Part shown: piece by piece, positions 45,166-56,125 of the stretch
How the letters are laid out: the number at the start of each line of letters is the position of its first letter
How positions within the stretch are numbered: position 1 is the stretch's first letter
Source of the DNA: Burkholderiaceae bacterium
GTDB lineage: Bacteria; Pseudomonadota; Gammaproteobacteria; Burkholderiales; Burkholderiaceae_E
Assembly: GCA_024637155.1 (NCBI GenBank)
Contig: JAGXFR010000012.1
Coordinates: 1-64,000, forward strand
Reading direction: 5' to 3'
Length of the DNA: 64,000 nt
Position numbers and translations under genes: made by a program
The notes under the pieces: model-generated
What the model saw: the letters and a program-made list of their open reading frames with translations, nothing else
Database searches by the model: none
Told to the model about the DNA's origin: nothing

Positions 45166-45611
45166 CAGCGACCTCCCAGCAGGAACGACAGCACGCCGGT
45201 GGGCAGCACCACGTCGAGGAGCTTGTCAAAGAGAAAGAACATCCCGACCCCGAAACCCACCCCCACGGCCAGGCACTGCTTCCAGTTGCCCCCGAACGCC
45301 ATTCCGACCGGTATCGTCATCACCGCGGTCGCCACGATGAAACCGAGCGTCTGGAACAAAGCCGCGTAGGCGAAGATCGCGACGGCACTCAACCCGATCA
45401 GCCGGAAGCGCGCGGCGCTGAAACCCGCCTCGTCAGCCCCGGGCCGGACCACCATCCACAGGCCGCCGATGGCCATCAGGGCGGCGAGCACGCGCGGGAA
45501 CGCACGCGGCCCGACCGGTTCGTAGGAAATGGGTGCGACGTAGTCCTGTGCCGCCCAGGCCATGCCCACTGCGGCAACAACACATACGGCACCGAAGACG
45601 CGGTCACTCAT
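45165..45611 (-). CDS. tctB: TctB family small membrane subunit (cluster 2)
   Basis: A 148-residue protein with four helices. Typical position between receptor and TctA. Contains the hydrophobic segments VCVVAAVGMAWAA and VGFGVGMFFLFDKLLDVVLP. Start ATG is 100 bases after the receptor gene stop; a strong hairpin stands between them. Confidence 0.88.
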   Translation of the reverse strand: MSDRVFGAVCVVAAVGMAWAAQDYVAPISYEPVGPRAFPRVLAALMAIGGLWMVVRPGADEAGFSAARFRLIGLSAVAIFAYAALFQTLGFIVATAVMTIPVGMAFGGNWKQCLAVGVGFGVGMFFLFDKLLDVVLPTGVLSFLLGGR

Positions 45612-45668
45612 GGCGGCTCACGATATTCGAGGGGGAGGATGCCGACCGGATGGCTCCGGCCGGTGGTC

Positions 45669-45693
45669 GCGGGCGCCTCTGCGAGGCGCCCGC
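45669..45693 (-). repeat. hairpin between tctC and tctB (cluster 2)
   Basis: On the plus strand GCGGGCGCCTC (45669-45679), a three-base loop TGC, then GAGGCGCCCGC (45683-45693); both arms pair exactly. It lies in the 100-base gap after the receptor gene. It probably helps to keep the receptor mRNA more abundant than the membrane subunits. Confidence 0.55.
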
Positions 45694-45711
45694 ATGGGCC
45701 AGCTCCGGATG

Positions 45712-46692
45712 CTACTTGGCGACGTTCAGGCCGAACGAATCAATCAGCTTGCGGTAGTTGTGCACGCTGCGCTTGATGTACACGTCGAGTTCCACGCCGG
45801 TCAGCGCGAAGGGGAAGAGCCCGCGCTCGGTGCGCAGCTTGTCGAATTCCTTCGAGGCCAGCATCTTGTTGAAGGCATCGGTCCAGACCTTGAAGTCGGC
45901 GTCGCTCACCTTGGGTCCCATGTAGAAACCCCGGATGATCGGCCATTCGATATCGATCCCCTGCTCCTTGGCGGTCGGGACGTTGGCGAATTTGCCCGTC
46001 AGGCGCTTGTCGGACAGCACGGCGAGCACGCGGATCTTGGCGCCGGCGTCCATCTGGGTCAGCGCTTCCGAGGCGTCGCCCGAGTACACCTGGACGTGCC
46101 CGCCCTGGAGCGCGGTGCTGGCCTCGCCGCCGCCTTCGAAGGCGACGAAGCGCATCGTCTTGTGATCCACGCCGCCGGCCTTGGCGATCAGCGCGGCCTT
46201 CATCCAGTCCTGGCTGCCCACGGTGCCGCCCGCGCCGAACACCACCTTGGTCGAGTCCTTCTTCAGCGCGACCATCAGGTCCTTGAGGTTCTTGAACGGC
46301 GAGTCGGCGGCGACGATCACCGCGCCGAAGTCGGCGCCGACCGCGGAGAGCCAGCGCACGTCGCTCTCGTTGTAGCGGCCGAACTTGCCCTGCGCGAGAT
46401 TGAGCAGCGAGCCGCTCGAGAACGCGGTGATCGTGTTGCCGTCGGCGGGACGCTGGGCGATCACCGTGTTGTAGGCGACCGCGCCGATTCCGCCCGGCAT
46501 GTAGGTCACGCGCATCGGGTCGGTCGTGTACTTGCCCTCGAGCAGCGCGCTTTGCGCGAGCTTGCAGGTCAGGTCGAAGCCGCCGCCGGGCTTGGCTCCG
46601 GCGATGCATTCACTCTTGTCGAGCGGGCCGGCCGAGACGGCCGTGGCGGCGCACAGCAGCGCGGCGCTGAGAAAGGCAGATTGGAATTTCAT
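45712..46692 (-). CDS. tctC: TctC periplasmic tricarboxylate receptor (cluster 2)
   Basis: A 326-residue receptor of the TctC type. A signal peptide covers about 1-21 (ending AVSAG). The N-terminal ECIAGAKPGGGFDLTCKLA, the central FGAGGTVGSQDW and the C-terminal RSVHNYRKLIDS are the citrate-type TctC pattern rather than the general Bug pattern. GGGAGA stands before ATG. It lies downstream of the sensor kinase gene on the same strand. Confidence 0.92.
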   Translation of the reverse strand: MKFQSAFLSAALLCAATAVSAGPLDKSECIAGAKPGGGFDLTCKLAQSALLEGKYTTDPMRVTYMPGGIGAVAYNTVIAQRPADGNTITAFSSGSLLNLAQGKFGRYNESDVRWLSAVGADFGAVIVAADSPFKNLKDLMVALKKDSTKVVFGAGGTVGSQDWMKAALIAKAGGVDHKTMRFVAFEGGGEASTALQGGHVQVYSGDASEALTQMDAGAKIRVLAVLSDKRLTGKFANVPTAKEQGIDIEWPIIRGFYMGPKVSDADFKVWTDAFNKMLASKEFDKLRTERGLFPFALTGVELDVYIKRSVHNYRKLIDSFGLNVAK

Positions 46693-46760
46693 GGTGTCTC
46701 CCTGCGGTCGGTTGGAACCCCCGGTCCGCGAGCACGGACCATGGGGCGCTGCGCGCAAGT

Positions 46761-48188
46761 CTACACAGGGCCGGCTTTCAATTCCCTTTCAGGCGTCTGT
46801 GGCAAGCGGATCGCCGCTGCGCAGCCCGTCCCGCCTGCCCCGGGGCCGATCCGCAACTCACCGCCGTGGCGCCGCATGATCGAGGCGACGATCGCGAGTC
46901 CGAGGCCGGACCCCGCGCCGATCGCGTTGCTGGCGCGAAAGAAGCGCGTTCCGGCGCGAGCGCGCTCGCCCTCCGGTATGCCCGGTCCGTCATCAAGCAC
47001 CGTGCAGACGGCACCATCCGCTTCCGGTTCCACCCGCACGGTCACTCGCCCCCCCGTCGGAGCATAGCGGATCGCATTGCGCAGCAGGTTGGCGAGCGCC
47101 TCGCCCAACAGGCCGGCGTCGGCCGTGACGAACAGCGTCGCTCCTTCGCCGCCCAGATCCGCGCCGACCTCGAAGCCGAGATCGATACCCTTTTCGCGCG
47201 CCGCCGGCCACGTCTGGCGCGTGACCGTCTCGGCGAGCGCGACGATGTCGATCCGGGCGAGCGTAAAGGCAGCGCTGTCGGCTCGTGCCAGGGAAAGCAT
47301 CTGGTTCGACAGGCCGACCGTCTCGTCGAGCTGTGCGCGGATGGCAAGCAGGGCCGTGCGCATCTGCGCCGGATCGGACTCGCGCAACGCGTAGCCGACC
47401 TGCGTCGCCAGCGTCGCCAGCGGCGTGCGCAACTGGTGCGAGGCGTCGTCGACGAAGCGCCGCTGGGCTTCGCCCAGCGCCCGGTTCGCCCCGATGTGCT
47501 GGTTGATCGCCTGAACCAGGGGGCGCACCTCGGAAGGAACCCGCGCCCCGTCGATGGGCGCAAGATCTTCCGGGGCCCGCTGTCGCACCTCCGCGCGCAG
47601 GCGTTCCAGCGGACGCAGCGCCCACTGCACCCCGACAACCAGGAGAAGTGCGACGACAATCAGCAGCAGCAGATCGCGGCTCAGGTTCTGCAGCATCAGG
47701 GTACGCGTGAAGTCGTTGCGCGAACGCAGCGTCTCGGCCACCTGGATCACGATCCTCTTGGCGGGCTCCGCTCCGCTCGCCAGCGAATGCAGGGTCCGGG
47801 CGTAGGAACCCACGCGCACGGGTTCCCCGAAATACACGGCGTCGGCGAATTGCGGCCGGCCGCTGACGAGCCGTTCGCGCGGCATCGGCAGCCCCGCGTG
47901 GCCGATCTCCACGAGGCCGTCTTCGGTGGCCACGCGGTAGTAGACCTCGCCGCTCGCGGTCAATTCGAAGAATTCGAGCATCCGGTACGGAAGCTCGACC
48001 GAGATCCCGCCGCTTGCGGTACTGATGTTCGCTTCGATCGACTTGATCGCGCCATAGAGCGAGCGGTCGTAGGCGGCGTTCGCGGTATCGACCGAGGTGC
48101 GCCAGCCCAGCCAGAACTCGGCGCCAACCACCAGAAGAATCCCCGGCAGCAGCACCATCAGCAGCGCGCGCTTGAGACTCAGGGACAT
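46761..48188 (-). CDS. tctE: sensor histidine kinase, TctE type
   Basis: A 475-residue membrane kinase. Two helices (about 8-28 and 170-190) enclose a periplasmic sensor. The phospho-accepting His is near 251 in DDASHQLRTPLATL, followed by the N, D/F and G boxes (NLLRNAIRYAP, DDGPGIPEGE, GSGLGLAIV). The partner regulator gene is 16 bases upstream. TctE-type kinases sense tricarboxylates and control the TctCBA transporter, which here follows downstream on the same strand. Confidence 0.9.
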   Translation of the reverse strand: MSLSLKRALLMVLLPGILLVVGAEFWLGWRTSVDTANAAYDRSLYGAIKSIEANISTASGGISVELPYRMLEFFELTASGEVYYRVATEDGLVEIGHAGLPMPRERLVSGRPQFADAVYFGEPVRVGSYARTLHSLASGAEPAKRIVIQVAETLRSRNDFTRTLMLQNLSRDLLLLIVVALLLVVGVQWALRPLERLRAEVRQRAPEDLAPIDGARVPSEVRPLVQAINQHIGANRALGEAQRRFVDDASHQLRTPLATLATQVGYALRESDPAQMRTALLAIRAQLDETVGLSNQMLSLARADSAAFTLARIDIVALAETVTRQTWPAAREKGIDLGFEVGADLGGEGATLFVTADAGLLGEALANLLRNAIRYAPTGGRVTVRVEPEADGAVCTVLDDGPGIPEGERARAGTRFFRASNAIGAGSGLGLAIVASIMRRHGGELRIGPGAGGTGCAAAIRLPQTPERELKAGPV

Positions 48189-48204
48189 GCCAGGCCCACC
48201 CCGG

Positions 48205-48870
48205 TCACGATGCTTCCAGCAGATAGCCGAGCCCGCGCAGCGTGGTGATCCGCACCGGACTGCCCTCGAGGCGCTTGCGCAACCGGTGGATCAGCACCTC
48301 GATCACCTCCGGCGCGACGTCGGCCTCGTCGGGGAATACACGCTCGAGTATCTCGCGTTTCGAAAGCGGCTCCCCGCTGCGCTGAATCAGCGCGCGCAGC
48401 ACCGCGTGCTCGCGGGGCGAGAGCGCGAGCGCTTCGCCGTCGAGCATGAACTGGCGCGTCGTCGCATCGTAGGCGAGCGAGCCGCAGGAAAAGCGCGGAT
48501 GCTCGCTGCCGCGGGCGCGCCGGATCAGCGCGACGAGGCGCGCTTCCAGCTCGGCCAATTCGAAGGGCTTGGCGAGAAAGTCGTCCGCACCTTCGTGCAG
48601 CGTGCTCACGCGCTCGACGAGCGAGTCGCGTGCGGTGAGAATCAGGATCGGCAGGCGCGCGTCGGCGCCGCGCAATTCAGCAAGCACCTGATGCCCGTCG
48701 CGCCCCGGGAGACCCAGATCCAGGATCAGCGCGTCATAGCGTGTCTGCGCGATGCCGGGGCGCACCATGCGCCCGTCGCTGACCCAGTCGACCTGGATGC
48801 CGCTCTGCCCAAGCGCGCGCACCAGCCAGGTCGCCAGTTCGGGCTCGTCTTCGGCAAGCAGAACACGCAC
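48205..48870 (-). CDS. tctD: OmpR-family response regulator, TctD type
   Basis: A 221-residue regulator. The phospho-accepting Asp is D51 in LILDLGLPG, after the acidic pair EDE at 7-9; the switch Thr and Lys 101 (FLAKPFEL) fit the receiver. The DNA-binding winged helix fills residues about 130-218. The start is GTG 48870, eight bases after the hemG stop, since the in-frame ATG upstream is inside hemG. It is paired with the TctE-type kinase. Confidence 0.9.
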   Translation of the reverse strand: MRVLLAEDEPELATWLVRALGQSGIQVDWVSDGRMVRPGIAQTRYDALILDLGLPGRDGHQVLAELRGADARLPILILTARDSLVERVSTLHEGADDFLAKPFELAELEARLVALIRRARGSEHPRFSCGSLAYDATTRQFMLDGEALALSPREHAVLRALIQRSGEPLSKREILERVFPDEADVAPEVIEVLIHRLRKRLEGSPVRITTLRGLGYLLEAS

Positions 48871-48878
48871 GGCGCCGC

Positions 48879-49406
48879 TCAGAACCGGGACAGCCGCCGT
48901 CCGAAAGCCTCGACCCGGCCCCAGTTGGTGAACTCGGCCACGGTGTCGAGCGCCGTCGGACCCTTCGTGATCCACATGATGAAGCGGATCATCTGCCGGT
49001 CGACGAAACCGTAGAGCGAGTAGTCGATGCGCCCCGCGAACACCTCGACCATGCGCGGGCGCCAGGGGATCTGGCGCAGCAGCTTGACGACGTAGGGGTT
49101 GGTGTCCGGGGCGTCCTTTTCGGGCTTGCGCGCGACGACGTTGACCGAAAAGAAGGCGTGCGGCCCCGCATTGAGCAGCTCGGCGTTGTCGTGAATGAAG
49201 CGCAGCACCTCGGGCGCGTGCTTGCCGTAGCGGATCCGCGCGCCCACCACGATACGGTCGTACTTGGCGAGCGCACGCACGGGCTTGTCTTCAATCGACA
49301 CGAGCTCGACCTCGTGGTCGGCCTGCGCGATCACGTCGCGCAGTCGTTCGCAGATCCGGCGGGTTTGCCCGTCGGTGCTCGAGTACAGGATGAGAACGTC
49401 GGCCAT
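48879..49406 (-). CDS. hemG: flavodoxin-type protoporphyrinogen oxidase HemG
   Basis: A 175-residue FMN enzyme that oxidises protoporphyrinogen IX to protoporphyrin IX with quinone as acceptor. The FMN loop LYSSTDGQTRRI is at 7-18. The long insert and the C-terminal WITKGPTALDTVAEFTNW region match HemG rather than electron-carrier flavodoxins. The ATG at 49406 is the natural start. The gene is upstream of the TctD/TctE genes on the same strand, an unexpected grouping. Confidence 0.92.
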   Translation of the reverse strand: MADVLILYSSTDGQTRRICERLRDVIAQADHEVELVSIEDKPVRALAKYDRIVVGARIRYGKHAPEVLRFIHDNAELLNAGPHAFFSVNVVARKPEKDAPDTNPYVVKLLRQIPWRPRMVEVFAGRIDYSLYGFVDRQMIRFIMWITKGPTALDTVAEFTNWGRVEAFGRRLSRF

Positions 49407-49461
49407 GGCCTCGAATTCTACCTCCGGGCCGCGCGCACCATGCGCCGACGTCCGGCCGGAA

Positions 49462-49659
49462 TCAGGCGCTCGCCTTGCGTCGGTCCAGGCTGATCGGCCC
49501 CGGCCCATAGGCGAAGATCACGAGGAACCCCCCGGCAATCGCGAAGTTCTTGAGGAACATGATCATCTGCATCTGCTGCGCGAAGTCGAGATGGAAGAGC
49601 AGCGCGGCGGCGATCAGGACGCGGCCCAGGAACTCGGCGTACGTCTGCAGTCCGTTCAT
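49462..49659 (-). pseudogene. DoxX-family gene with internal deletion
   Basis: A 65-codon frame that reads MNGLQTYAEFLGRVLIAA, then ALLFH, then MQMIMFLKNFAIAGGFLVIF...SLDRR. The start and the end are those of a DoxX membrane protein, usually about 130 residues with four helices. The middle (roughly 60-70 residues, helices two and three) is missing, and the two ends join in frame near residue 18. It is either a shortened relic or a mini-protein; I favour a relic. It follows the E3 gene by 67 bases. Confidence 0.7.
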
Positions 49660-49726
49660 TCGGTCTCTTTCAGGCTGGGGTCGGCAAGTGGTTCAGCGCT
49701 CTGTCGCGCGCTTTGTGCAGCGTACC

Positions 49727-51124
49727 TCAGATGTGCAGCGCGTGGCCCAGCGCGCGCAGCGCCGCTTCCTGCACCGCCTCCCCGAGCGTCGGGTGCGCGT
49801 GGATCGTGCCGGCCACGTCCTCGAGCAGCGCGCCCATCTCGATCGAGTGCGAGAACGCGGTGCACAGTTCAGACACGCCGCGGCCCACTGCCTGCCAGCC
49901 GACGATCCGGTGGTCGTCGCGACGCGCCACCACCCGTACGAAACCGTCGGCGGCGGAGAGGGTCAGCGCGCGGCCGTTGGCCGCGAAGGGGAACGCCGCG
50001 CTCAGGCACTCCTCGCCCGCCTCGGGCGGGCACTTCCCGACCACGACCACCTCCGGATCCGTGAAGCACACGGCCGGGATCGCCACCGGATCGAAACGCC
50101 GCTGCCGGCCGGCGACCAGCTCCGCGACCATTTCACCCTGCGCCATCGCGCGGTGCGCGAGCATCGGCTCGCCGGTCAGATCACCGATCGCGTACACGCC
50201 GCGCATCGAGGTGGCGCAGCGATCGTCGATCTGGATGAATTGCCCCTGCATGTCGAGCTGCAGCCGCTCGAGTTCCCAGCCGGTGACGCGCGGCCGTCGC
50301 CCGACGGCCACCAGCACCGCGTCGGCGCCGAGTTCCGACTCTTTCCCCGCCGCAGAGCGCACCCGCACCGCGTCGCCGGCGTCGTTCATTCCGATGACTT
50401 TGGTGGCGAGGTGCACGCCCACGCCCATGCGCTGCAGCGCCGCGGCCACCGGCCGCGTGAGTTCCTCGTCGTAGCCCGGGAGCACCCGCTCGAGCGCTTC
50501 GACCACGGCCACCTCCGCGCCGAGCTTGCGGTAGACCGTTCCGAGTTCCAGCCCGATGTACCCGGCCCCGACCACGACCAGGCGCTTGGGCACGCGCTCG
50601 GGCGAGAGTGCCTCGGTGGCGGACCACACCTTCCCGCCAAAGGGGAGCGACGGGAGTTCGACCGCCTCCGAGCCGCAGGCAAGCAGCAGGTTCTGGCAGG
50701 AGATGCGCACCGCCTCGCCCTCGCCCTGCACTTCGACGGTCTTGCCGTCCAGAATCCGTGCCCAGCCCTTCACCACGGTCACATGGTGCTTCTTCAGGAG
50801 CGCCCCGACACCGCCGGTGAGCCGCGCGACGATCCCGTCCTTCCATTGCACGGTCTGCGCGACGTCGATGCGCGCGGACGCGGTGCGGATGCCCATCGAC
50901 GCGCCGGACCCGTCGCCTGCCGCGAGGTGACGCACGCGATCGTACTCGTCGGCGGCGTGGATCAGTGCCTTCGACGGGATGCACCCGACGTTCACGCAGG
51001 TGCCGCCGAGCTTCTGCGCTTCGACCAGCACGGTCGCGACGCCCAGCTGCGCGGCGCGGATTGCCGCGACGTAGCCGCCGGGGCCGCCTCCGATCACAAG
51101 CAGGGTGGTGGTTTGTGTCTGCAT
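49727..51124 (-). CDS. lpdA: dihydrolipoamide dehydrogenase (E3) of the bkd operon
   Basis: A 465-residue flavoprotein disulfide reductase. GGGPGGY is at 12-18, the redox Cys pair C43 and C48 is in GGTCVNVGC, and the dimer domain holds the His-Glu pair (AHPTLGE). It re-oxidises the lipoyl groups of the E2 using NAD. It is the last enzyme gene of the branched-chain dehydrogenase operon, 39 bases after the E2 gene. Confidence 0.94.
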   Translation of the reverse strand: MQTQTTTLLVIGGGPGGYVAAIRAAQLGVATVLVEAQKLGGTCVNVGCIPSKALIHAADEYDRVRHLAAGDGSGASMGIRTASARIDVAQTVQWKDGIVARLTGGVGALLKKHHVTVVKGWARILDGKTVEVQGEGEAVRISCQNLLLACGSEAVELPSLPFGGKVWSATEALSPERVPKRLVVVGAGYIGLELGTVYRKLGAEVAVVEALERVLPGYDEELTRPVAAALQRMGVGVHLATKVIGMNDAGDAVRVRSAAGKESELGADAVLVAVGRRPRVTGWELERLQLDMQGQFIQIDDRCATSMRGVYAIGDLTGEPMLAHRAMAQGEMVAELVAGRQRRFDPVAIPAVCFTDPEVVVVGKCPPEAGEECLSAAFPFAANGRALTLSAADGFVRVVARRDDHRIVGWQAVGRGVSELCTAFSHSIEMGALLEDVAGTIHAHPTLGEAVQEAALRALGHALHI

Positions 51125-51163
51125 GGTGCCTGGCTCCCGATTCGTCTTCGTGCGCGCTTGCGT

Positions 51164-52543
51164 CTAGGAAAGGAACAGCGTGGCGGGGCTCTCGAGGTAG
51201 CCGCGCAGCGCCTGCACGAACTCGGCCCCGTCGGCGCCGTCCACCACCCGGTGGTCGAACGAGGACGAGAGGTTCATCATCAGCCGCGGCACGACGGCTC
51301 CGGCCCGGATCATCGGTCGCTCGACGATCCGGTTGACGCCGACGATCGCCACCTCGGGGTGGTTGATGATCGGGGTCGAGACGATGCCGCCGGTCGCGCC
51401 CAGACTCGAGATCGTGATGGTCGATCCGGAGAGTTCGTCACGGCTCGCCTTGCCCTCGCGTGCCGCCTGCGCGAGCCGCGCGACCTCGGCGGCACTCTCC
51501 CAGGGGTCGAGCATCTCGGCATGGCGCACCACGGGCACCATCAGCCCCGATGGCGTCTGCGTTGCGATGCCGATGTGCACCGCGCGGTGTCGCGACAGCA
51601 CGCCGCCATCGTCGTCGTAGCGCGCGTTGACCTGTGGAAAATCGCGCACCGCGAGCACGATCGCGCGCATCAGGAAAGGCAGCACGGTGAGCTTCGCGCG
51701 CTCCCCGGCATGCGTGGCGTTCAGGCGCGCGCGCAGCGCCTCGAGTTCGGTGACGTCGAGTTCCTCGACGTAGCTGAAGTGCGGGATGCGTCGCTTGGCT
51801 TCCTGCATCTTCTGCGCGATCTTGCGACGCAGCCCGATCACCGGCACTTCGTCGACGCCGTGGCGCTGCGCGTAACGCATGTCGGCCTCGCCGGGACCGC
51901 GGGTCTGGCGCTCGGCATAGGCGTCCAGATCGTCGTGGAGCACCCGGCCGGCTGGGCCGGTGCCGGGGACGAAGCGCAGTTCGATGCCCATCTCCAGCGC
52001 GCGTCGGCGCACGGCGGGGGAGGCGAGCGCTCGCTCGCCCGCGCGCAGTGTCGCCACTGCGTGGTCCGGCGTGGGGCGCGTTGCCAACGCTGCGCGCGCG
52101 GCAGCAGGACCGGCGGCTGGGCGGGGCGCGGCGGATCGTTGCGCCTCGGGCGGCGCGACTCGCGCCGGCGCGGCGGACGCGGCCTGGGGCGCACTCATCT
52201 GCGGAGCTGGTGCGGACTTCGCTGGCTTCGCTGGCGGGGGAGCGGGAGCCGACGTGGCCGGTTTCGCGGCTGCGACAGCAGGCGAATCGGCGCTGCCGGC
52301 ACCCTCGATTTCGATCCGGATCAGCGCGCTGCCCACCGCCATCACTTCGCCCGCCTGGCCACCGAGTTCCAGCACCTTGCCGCTCACCGGGGAGGGGATT
52401 TCGACGGTGGCCTTGTCGGTCATCACGTCGGCGACTACCTGGTCCTCGGTCACGGCGTCGCCCGGGGCGACGTGCCAGGCCACGAGTTCGACCTCGGCGA
52501 TCCCTTCGCCGATGTCGGGCATCTTGATGATATGAACACCCAT
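51164..52543 (-). CDS. bkdB: branched-chain 2-oxo acid dehydrogenase E2 (lipoyl acyltransferase)
   Basis: A 459-residue E2. The single lipoyl domain carries the lipoyl Lys K44 in VMTDKATVEIP. A Pro/Ala-rich hinge (about 90-170) and a subunit-binding domain (ASPAVRRRALEMGI) follow, then the catalytic domain ending with FDHRVVDGADGAEF (His and Asp catalytic). The start is one base after the E1-beta stop. The order E1-alpha, E1-beta, E2, E3 and the E1 sequences indicate branched-chain substrates (valine, leucine, isoleucine keto acids). Confidence 0.92.
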   Translation of the reverse strand: MGVHIIKMPDIGEGIAEVELVAWHVAPGDAVTEDQVVADVMTDKATVEIPSPVSGKVLELGGQAGEVMAVGSALIRIEIEGAGSADSPAVAAAKPATSAPAPPPAKPAKSAPAPQMSAPQAASAAPARVAPPEAQRSAAPRPAAGPAAARAALATRPTPDHAVATLRAGERALASPAVRRRALEMGIELRFVPGTGPAGRVLHDDLDAYAERQTRGPGEADMRYAQRHGVDEVPVIGLRRKIAQKMQEAKRRIPHFSYVEELDVTELEALRARLNATHAGERAKLTVLPFLMRAIVLAVRDFPQVNARYDDDGGVLSRHRAVHIGIATQTPSGLMVPVVRHAEMLDPWESAAEVARLAQAAREGKASRDELSGSTITISSLGATGGIVSTPIINHPEVAIVGVNRIVERPMIRAGAVVPRLMMNLSSSFDHRVVDGADGAEFVQALRGYLESPATLFLS

Positions 52544-52544
52544 G

Positions 52545-53558
52545 TCAGCCCTCCATGACCCGGCGCAACGCCGCACCGACCCGGTCCGGGCCGGGGAAAT
52601 AGGCCCACTCCTGCGCGTGCGGATACGGGGTATCCCAGCCGGTCACCCGCTCGATGGGCGCTTCGAGGTGGTAGAAGCAGTGCTCCTGAACGAGCGCGAT
52701 CAGCTCGGCCCCGAAACCGCTGGTGCGCGTGGCCTCGTGCACGACCACGCAGCGCCGCGTCTTTTGCACCGAGTCGATGAGCGTCGCGAGATCGAGCGGC
52801 CAGATGCTGCGCAGGTCGATGATCTCGGCATCGATCCCGGTCTCGGCTGCCGCGGCTTCCGCGACGAAGACCATCGTGCCGTAGGTGATCACCGTGACGT
52901 CGGCACCGGCGCGAAACACGGAAGCGCTCTCCAGCGGAACGGTGTAGTAGCCCTCGGGAACCTCGCTCAGGCGATGCTTGGACCACGGTACGGATGGGCG
53001 CTCGTGGTGCCCGTCGAAGGGACCGTTATAGAGCCGCTTGGGCTCGAGGAAAATCACCGGGTCGTCATTTTCGATCGAGGCGATCAGCAGGCCCTTGGCG
53101 TCGTACGGATTCGACGGCATCACCGTGCGGATTCCGCAGACCTGGGTGAACATGGCTTCTGGACTCTGGCTGTGCGTCTGTCCGCCGTAGATGCCGCCGC
53201 CGCAGGGCATGCGGATCGTGATCGGTGCGATGAACTCGCCCGCCGAGCGGTAGCGCAGGCGCGCGGCCTCCGAGACGATCTGGTCGGTCGCCGGGTAGAC
53301 GTAGTCCGCGAACTGAATTTCGGGTACGGGGCGCAACCCGTAGGCGCCCATACCGACTGCGACGCCGACGATTCCGCCCTCGGCGATCGGCGCGTCAAAG
53401 ACCCGCGACGTGCCGTACTTCGCCTGCAATCCTTCGGTGCAGCGGAACACGCCGCCGAAGTAGCCGACGTCCTCGCCGAAGATCACTACGTCGGGATCGC
53501 GCTCGAGCATCACGTCCATCGCGGAGCGCAGCGCCTGGATCATTGTCATCGTGGCCAC
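52545..53558 (-). CDS. bkdA2: branched-chain 2-oxo acid dehydrogenase E1-beta
   Basis: A 337-residue beta chain of the BkdA2 type. Motifs VIFGEDVGYFGGVFRCTEGL, the TPP contact AEGGIVGVAVGMGAYG and the C-terminal VVHEATRTSGFGAEL match. Two bases separate it from the E1-alpha stop. It works with BkdA1 to decarboxylate 2-oxo acids. Confidence 0.94.
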   Translation of the reverse strand: MATMTMIQALRSAMDVMLERDPDVVIFGEDVGYFGGVFRCTEGLQAKYGTSRVFDAPIAEGGIVGVAVGMGAYGLRPVPEIQFADYVYPATDQIVSEAARLRYRSAGEFIAPITIRMPCGGGIYGGQTHSQSPEAMFTQVCGIRTVMPSNPYDAKGLLIASIENDDPVIFLEPKRLYNGPFDGHHERPSVPWSKHRLSEVPEGYYTVPLESASVFRAGADVTVITYGTMVFVAEAAAAETGIDAEIIDLRSIWPLDLATLIDSVQKTRRCVVVHEATRTSGFGAELIALVQEHCFYHLEAPIERVTGWDTPYPHAQEWAYFPGPDRVGAALRRVMEG

Positions 53559-53560
53559 GG

Positions 53561-54875
<1,315 letters not shown>

Positions 54876-55021
54876 CGGCACGTCGCAGCCGGTAGGCTGG
54901 ACGGCACGGTTGCCGGGCACCGAAATAGTGGCTCCGGCGCGCTGCGCTGACGCAGGCCAAGGCCCATGCCTGCGGGCGGGACGACAAGCGTGCCCCTGTT
55001 TGAAGTATATCCGGCCGCGGG

Positions 55022-56125
55022 CTACGCGCCCCCGGAAACGAGGTGAATTCCGCCGCGCAGCAGCGATACGGTGACCTGGGCGTCGGTCTGCAGCGCGAGG
55101 CGAGCGGCAACCAGCGCCGTAACGCTCAGCGAGAGCGGCTTCGCGGGCGCGTGCAGCGGCACAAGCGTGAGCAGCACGTTCTCGCCCAGCGGCATCATCC
55201 GTGCCAGCCGACACGCAACCGGGTTGCCGCGTGCGCTGGTCGAGGGCTTGTCGCGCCGATGGATGACAATGTGGCTCGACGGGATCACCCAGGCGCAGGG
55301 CGCCCCGGCGGCCACCTGGGGCTGGAGACGCGCTTCCAGACGCATGCCCTCCCAGCGCAGCACGCTCAGGTCCGCGGCCGGATCGTGCATCTCGACAGTG
55401 GCATCGAAGACGTTCTTCATGGCCACCAGCCGCGCCACCTCGAGCGAGACCGGCCGCGTCATCACCTCGTGTGGAGTGCCGGTCTGCAAGGTGACGCCAT
55501 GATGCAGCACGCTCATGTGATCGGCGAGCATCGCCGCCTCGTGCAGCGAATGGGTGACCAGCACCACCGGGATGTGCAGTTGCCCGCGCAGGCTCGCCAA
55601 CTCCTCGTAGAGCCGCTCGCGCGTCACCTGGTCCACTGCCGAGAAGGGCTCGTCGAGCAGCAGCACGCGTGGGTCGCGCGCCAGCGCGCGGGCCAGCGCG
55701 ACGCGCTGCTGCTGGCCACCCGAGAGCCTCCCGGGTCGGCGCGACTCGAAGCCGCCGAGATTCACCGAGGCCAGCAGTTCGGCGGCCCGCAACTCGCGCT
55801 GCGGGCGCGCCCCCGGCGGCACCGCCTCGAGCACGTTCTCGAAGGCCGACAAATGCGGGAACAGCGCGTAGCTCTGGAACACGAAACCGGCGCGGCGCTG
55901 GCGCGCCGGTACGCGAATCCCGGCGTCCGAGTCCAGCCAGGTCTCGCCGCCCACCCGCACGCTGCCGCGCGCGCCTCGGTAGATCCCGGCGATGGTCTTG
56001 AGCACCGTCGACTTGCCGCTCCCCGAGGGCCCGACCAGGGCCAGGGTCTCGCCCGGGCGGCAGGAGAGCTGCACATCGAGCGGGATCGGCGCGCTCTGGT
56101 GGATGCGGACTTCAAGCATGGGCAT
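55022..56125 (-). CDS. modC: molybdate ABC transporter ATP-binding protein ModC
   Basis: A 367-residue ATPase. Walker [10 protein letters not shown] at 32-40, the signature [15 protein letters not shown] and Walker [12 protein letters not shown] are present. The C-terminal 140 residues form a TOBE/Mop-like domain typical of ModC. It overlaps modB by 14 bases. It powers molybdate (or tungstate) import. Confidence 0.92.
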   Translation of the reverse strand: MPMLEVRIHQSAPIPLDVQLSCRPGETLALVGPSGSGKSTVLKTIAGIYRGARGSVRVGGETWLDSDAGIRVPARQRRAGFVFQSYALFPHLSAFENVLEAVPPGARPQRELRAAELLASVNLGGFESRRPGRLSGGQQQRVALARALARDPRVLLLDEPFSAVDQVTRERLYEELASLRGQLHIPVVLVTHSLHEAAMLADHMSVLHHGVTLQTGTPHEVMTRPVSLEVARLVAMKNVFDATVEMHDPAADLSVLRWEGMRLEARLQPQVAAGAPCAWVIPSSHIVIHRRDKPSTSARGNPVACRLARMMPLGENVLLTLVPLHAPAKPLSLSVTALVAARLALQTDAQVTVSLLRGGIHLVSGGA

